DNA of 64,000 bases from Rhodospirillales bacterium (GTDB taxonomy: Bacteria; Pseudomonadota; Alphaproteobacteria; Reyranellales; Reyranellaceae). The notes under the pieces were generated by a model. That model was not told the origin of the DNA and made no database searches. It saw only the letters and a program-made list of their open reading frames with translations. The stretch spans positions 744,001 through 808,000 of the forward strand of contig CP064988.1 of assembly GCA_016699855.1 (NCBI GenBank). Reading direction: 5' to 3'. The translations under genes were made by a program, and so were the position numbers. This document shows positions 1 through 8,336 of this stretch, one piece after another; within the stretch, counting starts at the first letter, position 1; every line of letters begins with the position of its first letter.

Positions 1-1560
1 GACGAGGCGGCGACGCTGCGGCCGGGCTACCGGCTGAAGCTGAACTCCTACGACCTCGGGGTCGACATCGAGCTCTACGACGCGGTCCAGCGCCTGCGCT
101 TCGAGCATCCCGGCGTCGGCGCCGTGATCCTGACATCGGGCAAGGACCGCGTGTTCTGCTCCGGGGCCAACATCAACATGCTCGGCGTGTCGTCGCACGC
201 GCACAAGGTCAACTTCTGCAAGTTCACCAACGAGACGCGCCTCTCGATCGAGGACGCCGCGGCGTCGTCGGGGCAGACGTGGATCTGCGCCATCAACGGC
301 ACGGCGGCCGGCGGCGGCTACGAGCTGGCGCTGGCCTGCGAGAGCATCATGCTCGCCGACGACGGCAGCTCGGCGGTGTCGCTGCCCGAGCTGCCGCTGC
401 TCGCGGTGCTGCCGGGCACCGGCGGGCTGACGCGGCTGGTCGACAAACGCCGCGTGCGCCGCGACCGCGCCGATTTCTTCTGCACGACGTCGGAAGGCAT
501 GCGCGGCAAACGCGCGGTGGACTGGCGCCTGGTCGACGAGGTCGTGCCGCGCTCGAAGCTCGATGAGACCGCCCGCGGACGGGCGCTGGCGCTGGCCGCG
601 ACGTCGGACCGGCCGAAGGACGCCAAGGGTATCGCCCTGACGCCGCTGGAGCGCGCCATCGACGCCGACCGCGTGGACTACCGCCATCTCTCGGTCGAGA
701 TCGACCGCGCGCTACGCGCCGCGCGGTTCCGCCTGCGCGGACCGGAGACGCCGCCGCCGGCCGACGTCGCGGGCATCCACGCGCTCGGCGCCGCGTTCTG
801 GCCGCTGGCCTTCGCGCGCGAGCTCGACGACGCCATCCTGCATCTGCGCCTCAACGAGCCGGAGATCGGCACCTGGGTGTTCCACGCGGCCGGCGACGCC
901 GATCTCGTGGCCGCGCACGACGCGGCGCTGGCCGCCCACGCCGGCGACTGGCTGGTCCGCGAGATCACGCTGTTCCTCAAGCGCACGCTGAAGCGCGTCG
1001 ACGTCAGCTCGCGCAGCGTCGTGGCGCTCGTCGAGCCCGGCAGCTGCTTCACCGGGACGTTGCTCGAGCTGGTGTTCGCGGCCGACCGCGCGTTCATGCT
1101 GTCGGGCGCGATGGAGGGCAGCAACCTGCCGCCGGCCACGATCCGCCTCGGCGCGATGAATTTCGGCCCGCTGCCGATGGGCAACGGCCTGACCCGCCTG
1201 GAGACGCGCTTCCTCGACGAGCCGGAGACGATGGCCGGCCTGAAGGCGCGCATCGGCGAGGACCTCGACGCCGAGGCGGCCGACGCGCTCGGCCTGGTGA
1301 CGTTCACGCCCGACGACATCGACTGGGAGGACGAGGTGCGCCTCGCGCTGGAGGAGCGCGCCAGCTTCTCGCCCGACGGTCTCACCGGCATGGAGGCGAA
1401 CCTGCGCTTCGCCGGGCCGGAGACGATGGAGACCAAAATCTTCGCGCGGCTGACGGCGTGGCAGAACTGGATCTTCCAGCGTCCCAACGCCGCCGGCGCC
1501 GACGGCGCGCTCAAGCTCTACGGCAGCGGCCGCAAGCCGCAATACGACCGCGCGCCTGTC
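1..1560 (+). CDS. boxC: Benzoyl-CoA-dihydrodiol lyase BoxC (5'-partial, no stop codon at expected end)
   Basis: BoxC opens the ring of the 2,3-dihydrodiol/epoxide of benzoyl-CoA in the aerobic hybrid benzoate pathway. The reading frame is open from base 1, so the first few dozen residues lie outside the window. Early on it shows the crotonase-type oxyanion-hole segments FCSGANINML and NGTAAGGGYELALACE, then a long C-terminal half typical of BoxC. The conserved part ends near KLYGSGRKPQYDRA at about 1554. No stop follows: the frame continues through a palindromic repeat and out of frame across boxB to 3636, so 1560 is my estimate of the natural end. boxB follows in the same direction. Identity is strong; the 3' boundary is not. 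Confidence 0.9.
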
Positions 1561-1680
1561 TTTCGACGGGGGAGAAGGTGCCGGGCGGAGAGGCTTCCCG
1601 GGACGGCGGGCCAGGAGCCAGAAGCCCCTCATCCGGCGCTTCGCGCCAGCTTCTCCCCTCCCTTGAGGGGAGAAGGAAGA
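1561..1680. repeat. Intergenic palindromic repeat between boxC and boxB
   Basis: This stretch carries an exact 10-base inverted repeat, CTTCTCCCCT at 1650-1659 and AGGGGAGAAG at 1666-1675, with a 6-base loop. Upstream pieces (GGGGGAGAAGG near 1568, CCCCTCATCCGGCGCTTCGC near 1625) look like the dispersed palindromic elements common in alphaproteobacterial intergenic regions. It sits exactly where boxC should stop and runs up to the ribosome binding site of boxB (GAGGAGG near 1687). The element identity is by resemblance only. Confidence 0.6.
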
Positions 1681-1702
1681 ATTCGAAGAGGAGGCCCACG
1701 CC

Positions 1703-3121
<1,419 letters not shown>

Positions 3122-3150
3122 GGCGGCGATCCCGGCGCGAAGGCCCCCAC

Positions 3151-3215
3151 GTCGTCCCGAGCGGAGCGCGGGGGTCTCAGGCGGCCTCGAGATCCCTCGC
3201 TGCGCTCGGGATGAC
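3151..3215. repeat. Palindromic repeat downstream of boxB
   Basis: GTCGTCCCGAGCG at 3151-3163 pairs with CGCTCGGGATGAC at 3203-3215 with one G-T mismatch, giving a roughly 65-base hairpin. The wording (TCCCGAGCGGAGCG ... CCCTCGCTGCGCTCGGGATGAC) is like a very common dispersed repeat of alphaproteobacterial chromosomes. It could act as a weak terminator or mRNA 3' end stabiliser for boxB. No T-run follows. Confidence 0.6.
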
Positions 3216-3344
3216 GCGGCGCGGCGCGTCGCCAACCCCACGAGACGGCCCGTCGTCGGCCGCGCCCCGCGCCATGGCGCGGCCGACGATCGCGCTTGAT
3301 CCGCCGCCGCCGCGTGGGCAGCCTGCCGGCCGGGAGATGCGCCG

Positions 3345-3818
3345 ATGTTCGGTCTGTTCAAATCGCCGCCGTTCGTCGATCCGGCGCTCGGCACCCTCGC
3401 GCGCTCCGGCGGCCTGTGGCGGTGCCGGATCCGGCTCGATGGCGCCGACGCCGCCATCCCGCTGGCCGTCGCCGGGCCGCGCGCGGCGCCCGATCCCGCC
3501 GCGCTGGCCCTCGCCCGCGCCGTCGCGGCGTCATACCCGGCGTGGCGTGGCCCGCTCGCGGCGGCGTTGTTCGACCACTACCAGCCCTACGCCGAGGCCG
3601 GCGCCGACGAGGCCGGTGGCGCGCCGGCGCCCGTGATCGCCGGCCCATCCGCCGTCTGGCCGCACGTGTCGCCGGTGTTCGTCGCCGTCGCGCCCCTCGA
3701 CGGCGCGCTGGCGACGGAGATCGGGCTCAACGTCGCATGGGACGAGGAACACACGCTCGCCGCGCGCTTCCGCGACGGCCAGCTCGTAGAGCTCAACGGC
3801 AGCGTCGTCGCACCGTAA
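3345..3818 (+). CDS. Conserved hypothetical protein, possibly DUF6985 type
   Basis: This is a 157-residue soluble protein without signal peptide or membrane segments. It starts MFGLFKSPPF, has a segment FVDPALGTLARSGGLWRCRI, and ends with WDEEHTLAARFRDGQLVELNGS, which I associate with a domain of unknown function (DUF6985-like). That assignment is from memory and tentative. The ATG follows CGGGAGATGCG, a reasonable ribosome binding site. It stands alone between the boxB repeat and the convergent cbpA-cbpM pair. I do not assign a function. The middle of the protein is rich in Ala and Pro and looks poorly conserved. Confidence 0.7.
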   Translation: MFGLFKSPPFVDPALGTLARSGGLWRCRIRLDGADAAIPLAVAGPRAAPDPAALALARAVAASYPAWRGPLAAALFDHYQPYAEAGADEAGGAPAPVIAGPSAVWPHVSPVFVAVAPLDGALATEIGLNVAWDEEHTLAARFRDGQLVELNGSVVAP

Positions 3819-3837
3819 GCCCGCGCGCCCCGGTCCG

Positions 3838-4149
3838 CTACGATCTGCCGGCGTCGCCGTCGTCCACGTCCGCGCGCCGCGCGCGCGCGACGCGCAGCGT
3901 GTCGCCGAGCGCGCGTCGCAGGCCATGCACCTGGTCGAGCAGGTCGAGGATCACGCCGACGCCGGCGGCGTTGACGCCAAGATCGTCGGTCAGGTCGCGG
4001 ATCAGCAGCGCGCGCGCCAGGTCGGCCTCGGAGAACGCCGGCTCGGGCGCCGTCCGGTCCGGCGCCAGCCACGCCTCCTCGATCCAAACCTCCAAGGTCG
4101 CGTCGTCGAGCCTCGCGCGGCGCATGAACTCCAGCTTGCCGATGATCAT
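3838..4149 (-). CDS. cbpM: Chaperone modulatory protein CbpM
   Basis: CbpM is a small MerR-like protein that binds the J-domain of CbpA and restrains its co-chaperone activity. The 103 residues show the expected plan: a short N-terminal part with LEVWIEEAWLAP, then FSEADLARALLIRDLTDDLGVNAAGV and a helical LDLLDQVHGLRRAL segment. Its ATG overlaps the TGA of cbpA by 4 bases (ATGA), so the two are translationally coupled, which is the family's usual arrangement. The C-terminal 20 residues are charged and variable. Confidence comes mostly from the pairing with cbpA. Confidence 0.88.
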   Translation of the reverse strand: MIIGKLEFMRRARLDDATLEVWIEEAWLAPDRTAPEPAFSEADLARALLIRDLTDDLGVNAAGVGVILDLLDQVHGLRRALGDTLRVARARRADVDDGDAGRS

Positions 4150-5048
4150 GGCCGCAGCTCCTTGCGCGGGTCGTAGCCGGCGACGGGCTTCCAGCCCGCG
4201 AGGAACGCCTCCAGCTCGGCGTCGGGCGCCGTCGGCAGCGCCACCTTGAGCGTCACGAACAGGTCGCCGGGCGCGCCACGGCGCGCGACCCCCTTGCCTT
4301 TCAACCGCAGCACCGCCCCGGTGTTGGAGCCCTTTGGAATCGTCATCATCACGGAACCCGTCGGCGTCGGCACCTCGACACGGCCGCCGAGCACGGCCTC
4401 GCCGAGCGTGACCGGCAGTTCCATCCGGATGTCGTCGCCGTGGCGCGTGAAGAAGCGGTGCGGCGCGACCGATATCTCGACCAGCGCGTCGCCGGGAGGT
4501 CCCTCGCCCCGCGACGGCGCGCCCTTGCCGCGCAGGCGCAGGACCTGCCCCTGCTCGATCCCGGCCGGGATCGACACATCGAGCGTGCCGCCATCCGGCA
4601 GCGTGACGCGCCGCGTCGCGCCGTTCACGGCGTCGAGGAAGTCGACCCCGAGATGGAAGCGCAGGTCCATGCCGGGCGCGCGCCGCGCCGCCTGGGCCTG
4701 GCGACGCAGCAGTTCGGCGAAGATGTCGTCGCCCTCGAAATCGGCGAAGCCGGAGCGGTTCTCGTAGGGATGGCCTTCGGCCGCCTCGGCCGCGAAATCC
4801 TTGTAGTAGCGCGGCCGCGGTCGCTCGGCCCCCGAGGCGTCGATCTCGCCGGCGTCGAAACGCCGCCGCTTGTCCGGGTCGGACAGCAGCTCGTTGGCGG
4901 CGGAGACCTCCTTGAACCGATCCTCCGCCGCCTTGTTCCCGGGGTTGAGATCGGGGTGGTGCTTCTTGGCGAGGCGGCGGTAGGCCTTCTGGATGTCGTC
5001 CGCGGAGGCGTCGCGCGCCACGCCGAGCGTCTCGTAGGGGTCTTTCAC
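4146..5048 (-). CDS. cbpA: Curved-DNA-binding protein/DnaJ co-chaperone CbpA
   Basis: CbpA is a class II DnaJ (Hsp40) that stimulates DnaK and in some bacteria binds curved DNA. The 300-residue protein starts with a J-domain (about residues 4-70) with HPD at 31-33. A linker follows, then two DnaJ C-terminal beta-domains (DLRFHLGVDFLDAVNG and the later VMMTIPKGSNTGAVLRLKGKG). There is no zinc-finger region, which separates it from DnaJ. It starts at a GTG with GGAGG five bases upstream. On the minus strand a TTGACC (5131-5136) sits 17 bases before a poor -10, so I cannot call its promoter with confidence. cbpM follows with an ATGA overlap. Confidence 0.95.
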   Translation of the reverse strand: MKDPYETLGVARDASADDIQKAYRRLAKKHHPDLNPGNKAAEDRFKEVSAANELLSDPDKRRRFDAGEIDASGAERPRPRYYKDFAAEAAEGHPYENRSGFADFEGDDIFAELLRRQAQAARRAPGMDLRFHLGVDFLDAVNGATRRVTLPDGGTLDVSIPAGIEQGQVLRLRGKGAPSRGEGPPGDALVEISVAPHRFFTRHGDDIRMELPVTLGEAVLGGRVEVPTPTGSVMMTIPKGSNTGAVLRLKGKGVARRGAPGDLFVTLKVALPTAPDAELEAFLAGWKPVAGYDPRKELRP

Positions 5049-5287
5049 TGTGCCTCCGTCAACCGCACCGCCGCCGGTCGATGATCCGAGTGGGTTCGCA
5101 TCGCCACTACATTTGATCGACCGACCAGCGGGTCAAGATCGCTCGGCGCGGCCACCAGCTCCATGCGCTCGATCAACCCCGGCGCCGCCGGCAGCGCGGC
5201 GCTTGATCTAGCCATGTATAAAGTGCACGCTCACTCTCTTTGTAAGCGGCCGTGTTTCCGTCCCCGCCTCGAGCGAAGGAGACGACG

Positions 5288-5902
5288 ATGCCTACGACCC
5301 TCAACGCGCTGCTCGCCATCTCGCCGGCGGACGCCGAACGCCTCGCCCCCGCCGTGATCCGGCCGTTCCCCGGCTGGAAGTCCGAGGAGATCCGCCGCTA
5401 CCTCGCGGCGGCGGTGCGCGCCTCGCGCCTGGTCAACACCCGCCACGCGCTGCTCGACGCAAAGGGCCGCGAGGCGGCGTGGGACGCGCCCGGTAGCATC
5501 GAGCTGAGATGGTTCGGCGTCTTCTCCCGGCATAAGGCGCGCAAGGTGCGCGCGACCTTCGAGGGGATCACGCAGCATCTGTCGAGCTGGCGCCTCGACG
5601 TCGTCGGGGATCCGCACAAGACGTCCTACGCCAGCGCCCTGCCCGTGATCCGCAAGATCACGCTGGGCCAGCGCTGGGTGACGCCGCCGGCGCACGTCGA
5701 CGCCGACAGCGAGCGCGTGCAGACCTTCGTGCACGAGGCCTCGCACATCTGCGGCCGCTTCTCCGCCGACGAGGCCAATGGCTACGGCGCGGCGGACGCC
5801 CAGGCGCTGGCCGGCGACGGCATGCGCGCGACACGCAACGCCGACAACTACGGCTACTACGCGATCGACGCGATCACCGCCCCGCCCGTATCGACGATCT
5901 GA
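5288..5902 (+). CDS. M35-like Asp-zincin metallopeptidase domain protein
   Basis: This 204-residue protein ends in a lysine-specific metallo-endopeptidase (Aspzincin, M35) type domain. HEASH (H149, E150, H153) supplies two zinc ligands and the catalytic Glu; D161 before NGYG is a candidate third ligand, and ATRNADNYGYYA matches the conserved C-terminal Asn-Ala-Asp-Asn-Tyr stretch. I chose the ATG at 5288 because AAGGAGACGACG precedes it; an in-frame ATG at 5252 has no site. Unlike secreted fungal M35 enzymes it shows no signal peptide, so it may be cytosolic or exported by another route. It has its own AT-rich leader (5205-5245) and no evident operon partner. The substrate is unknown. Confidence 0.72.
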   Translation: MPTTLNALLAISPADAERLAPAVIRPFPGWKSEEIRRYLAAAVRASRLVNTRHALLDAKGREAAWDAPGSIELRWFGVFSRHKARKVRATFEGITQHLSSWRLDVVGDPHKTSYASALPVIRKITLGQRWVTPPAHVDADSERVQTFVHEASHICGRFSADEANGYGAADAQALAGDGMRATRNADNYGYYAIDAITAPPVSTI

Positions 5903-5919
5903 GGCGCGGCAGGGGCCGC

Positions 5920-6693
5920 CTAACCGGTGGCCGCGCTAAACGACCGCCACAGCATGTAGACGGCGACCGCGCCGATCGCGGCGGCGAAGACGCGCGTCAG
6001 GGCCGTTTTCGAGGTCGACAAGCGCGCGCCGGCGGCGGCGCCGAGCCACCCGCCGACGACGCCGCCGATCACGAAGAGGACGGCCGTCGGCCAGACGACC
6101 AGGCCGGCGGCCGCGTACGTGGCCGTCGTCGCCAGCCCGAACGCGCCCACCGCGAGCAGCGACGAGCCGATCGCATCGATCATCTTCAGGCGCGCAGACC
6201 ACAACAGCGCCGGCACGATCAAAAAGCCACCGCCGATGCCGAAGAAGCCGGACGCGAGGCCGACCGCCAGCGCGGCGCCACCGACCCTGAGCGCCATGCC
6301 GCGGTCGAACGGCACCGCGCCGGCGGCGCCGGCCGCGCGGGGTCGCAGCATCGCGCCGGCGACGACGAGCATCACGAGCGCGAACAGGACGAGCAGCCGC
6401 TGGCCGTCGACCAGCTTGCCGAGGCTCGCGCCGCCGACCGCGGCCGCCGCGCCGACGCCCGCGAACAGGCCGGCGGGCCGCCAGCGCACGTGGCCGGCGA
6501 GCGCGTGCGGCACCAGGTTCGAGAAGGCGTTGGCGGACACCGCGAACGCGCTGGTGCCGATGGCGAGGTGCGGCGACCCGATGCCGACGACGTAGAGCAG
6601 CAAAGGCACGGCGAGGATCGAGCCACCGCCGCCGATCAAGCCGAGCGAAAATCCGACCAGCGCGCCGGACAGGATCGTGACCGGGTCCGGCAC
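5920..6693 (-). CDS. TauE/SafE-family sulfite/sulfur-compound permease
   Basis: This 257-residue integral membrane protein begins at a GTG (6691-6693) two bases after the TGA of the rhodanese gene. It shows the family opening (LVGFSLGLIGGGGSILAVPLLLYVVGI) and the internal repeat ASGFFGIGGGFLIVPALL. About eight hydrophobic segments are visible. TauE/SafE proteins export sulfite, sulfoacetate and related anions. Next to a rhodanese and a persulfide-dioxygenase-like enzyme, sulfite or thiosulfate export is the likely role (inference). It shares a reading frame with the rhodanese domain, so an uncritical gene call would join them into one 446-residue protein through a meaningless linker. Confidence 0.88.
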   Translation of the reverse strand: MPDPVTILSGALVGFSLGLIGGGGSILAVPLLLYVVGIGSPHLAIGTSAFAVSANAFSNLVPHALAGHVRWRPAGLFAGVGAAAAVGGASLGKLVDGQRLLVLFALVMLVVAGAMLRPRAAGAAGAVPFDRGMALRVGGAALAVGLASGFFGIGGGFLIVPALLWSARLKMIDAIGSSLLAVGAFGLATTATYAAAGLVVWPTAVLFVIGGVVGGWLGAAAGARLSTSKTALTRVFAAAIGAVAVYMLWRSFSAATG

Positions 6694-6694
6694 C

Positions 6695-7260
6695 TCACGC
6701 CGCCGACGGACGGACGGGCGGCAGGTCGATCTTGTTCCACGGCATGATCTGGAGCAGACGCGCCATGCCGCAGAATCCCGAGACGCCCGCGAACACCAAC
6801 CCGGCGCCGACGAACCCGGCCAGCAGGTTGAACCATGGGGAGACCAGCGCCCCGAGGGCGACGCCGAGGAACACCAGTCCGCCGGCCGCGATCTGGACCT
6901 GCCTGAACAGGTCGATCGGCGCGTCCCGATTCCATGGGTCGGCAGGCCGGCCGCCTTCCACGCCTCGATTCCGCCCTGGAGCGCGTAAACGCGTCCGAAA
7001 TCGCGGGCGAGGATCCGGGCCGCGTTGCTGGCGGTGCGGCTGCCGCTGCGGCAGTGCACCACGATGGTCTTGCCGCGGTCGCGGTCGAAATCGTGGCTGT
7101 CGAAGGCCGAGATCGGCACGAGACGGGCGCCGAGGATGTGCTCGCGCGCGTGCTCGGCCGGTTCGCGGATATCGACGAGGATCGCCGCACCGGCGTCGAG
7201 CTCGCGGCGCAACGTCGCGGCGTCCATGGTCGGCAGGGCGTTCGTGGAGCGGTCGGACAT
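6695..7260 (-). pseudogene. Rhodanese-DUF2892 (YgaP-like) gene, split by a 1-base frameshift
   Basis: The first 95 residues or so are a rhodanese domain with the active-site loop VVHCRSGSRT (C70), starting MSDRSTNALP after GGGAGA. Family members continue into a DUF2892 two-helix membrane domain. Here that part (RQVQIAAGGLVFLGVALGAL ... GFCGMARLLQIMPWNKIDLP) lies in the -1 frame and stops at 6695-6697. The switch falls between about 6921 and 6945, near GLPTHG/RDAPIDLF, and needs one missing base; no slippery heptamer is seen there. YgaP-type proteins move persulfide sulfur at the membrane. The TauE gene follows directly. Either a real mutation or a sequencing error explains the split. Confidence 0.82.
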
Positions 7261-7310
7261 GGTCGGTCTCCCTCGCCGCGTCGCCGCGGCCGTGTGGATC
7301 GGATGAACTG

Positions 7311-7351
7311 AATATAAGCGCGCTTGTTATTTTAGCAATTACTAATATATA
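7311..7351. promoter_or_regulatory. Divergent promoters over an AT-rich palindromic operator (sulfur locus, copy 1)
   Basis: The sequence TTAGCAATTACTAA (7332-7345) is a 14-base near-perfect palindrome, 12 of 14 positions symmetrical. Rightward, TTGTTA (7324-7329) and TATATA (7346-7351) are 16 bases apart; leftward, TTGCTA (complement of 7333-7338) and TATATT (complement of 7311-7316) are also 16 apart. So a bound repressor would block both promoters. TTAGCAAT-x-ACTAATA recurs before sorA at 19691. Similar AT-rich dyads are used by ArsR-type persulfide sensors (BigR/SqrR class); which protein binds here is unknown and no such regulator gene is in the window. Confidence 0.65.
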
Positions 7352-7378
7352 GGCGGCAGACGGAAAATGGAGACGACG

Positions 7379-8242
7379 ATGCCAGCGCGAATCGACGCGT
7401 TCTTCGACCCTCGAACGTTCACCGTGACCTATCTGGTGGCGGACCCGGCCACCGGAGCGGCGGCCGTGGTCGATCCGGTTCTCGATTTCGATCCCAAGTC
7501 GGGGCGCACGTCGACGACGTCGATCGACCGCGTGATGTCGCGCGCGAGAGAGACCGGGGCGCGCGTGGAATGGGTGCTCGAGACCCACGCCCACGCGGAC
7601 CATCTGAGCGGCGCGCAGCGCATCAAGGCGGCCACCGGCGCCCGCATCGGCATCGGCGCCGAGATCACCCGCGTCCAGGAGACGTTCAAGGCGGTGTTCA
7701 ACGCCCCCGACATGGCCACCGACGGAAGCCCGTTCGACGCCTTGTTCGCGGACGGCGCGCGGATCCCGCTCGGCGGGCTGGAGATCGAGGTGATGCACAC
7801 CCCCGGCCACACGCCGGCCTGCGTCAGCTACCGCGTCGGGGCGGACGTGTTCGTCGGCGACACGCTGTTCATGCCGGACTACGGCACGGCGCGCTGCGAC
7901 TTTCCCGGCGGCGACGCGCGCACGCTCTACCGCTCGATCCAGCGCGTGCTCGCGCTGCCGCCGGAGACCACGCTCCACCTGTGCCACGACTACAAGGCGC
8001 CCGGCCGCGAGGCGTACGCTTGGACGACGACCGTGGCCGCGCAGCGGGCCGGCAACGTCCACGTCCGCGACGGCGTGTCCGAGGACGCGTTCGTCGCCAT
8101 GCGCGCGGCGCGCGACGCGAAGCTCGACATGCCCACGCTGATCCTGCCGTCGATCCAGGTGAACGTGCGCGCCGGCAACCTCCCCCCGGCCGAGTCCAAC
8201 GGCACGATCTACCTGAAGCTGCCGGTCGATCTGCTCGGATGA
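7379..8242 (+). CDS. MBL-fold persulfide dioxygenase-like protein (ETHE1/Blh type)
   Basis: Enzymes of this group are mononuclear iron dioxygenases that oxidise glutathione persulfide to sulfite. The 287-residue protein has the metallo-beta-lactamase metal motif THAHADH (H70, H72, D74, H75), HTPGHTPACVSY, GDTLFMPDYGTARCDFPGG and LCHDYK, in the order and wording of the ETHE1/Blh family. I start it at 7379 because GGAGACGACG precedes that ATG; the upstream in-frame ATG at 7367 would overlap this site. It diverges from the rhodanese/TauE genes across a shared operator. Its product, sulfite, would be the substrate of SorAB at 19.7 kb. Confidence 0.87.
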   Translation: MPARIDAFFDPRTFTVTYLVADPATGAAAVVDPVLDFDPKSGRTSTTSIDRVMSRARETGARVEWVLETHAHADHLSGAQRIKAATGARIGIGAEITRVQETFKAVFNAPDMATDGSPFDALFADGARIPLGGLEIEVMHTPGHTPACVSYRVGADVFVGDTLFMPDYGTARCDFPGGDARTLYRSIQRVLALPPETTLHLCHDYKAPGREAYAWTTTVAAQRAGNVHVRDGVSEDAFVAMRAARDAKLDMPTLILPSIQVNVRAGNLPPAESNGTIYLKLPVDLLG

Positions 8243-8258
8243 GGGCCGTGGCGCCGCG

Positions 8259-8286
8259 ATGACAGCGCGCGCCCGCTCGCTATACT
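8259..8286 (+). promoter_or_regulatory. Predicted sigma70-type promoter of benzoate-CoA ligase
   Basis: ATGACA (8259-8264) and TATACT (8281-8286) each match the consensus at five of six positions and are 16 bases apart. They lie 50 bases before the ligase ATG in an otherwise GC-rich gap. Confidence 0.5.
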
Positions 8287-8336
8287 CGCGGCGCGACGCG
8301 CCGAAGACTTCGGAGCGGTGACGGCGGGAGAACGGC

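Noticed and set aside
5278..5290. Identical GGAGACGACGATG start context at 5278, 7369 and 19730
   Set aside because: Striking across three genes, but it is simply a good ribosome site plus GC-rich spacer and a similar one occurs before the O-methyltransferase; useful only for choosing starts.
5920..7260. Single 446-residue rhodanese-TauE fusion protein
   Set aside because: The linker between the two domains is nonsense; the conserved DUF2892 domain lies in another frame, and TauE has its own GTG start.
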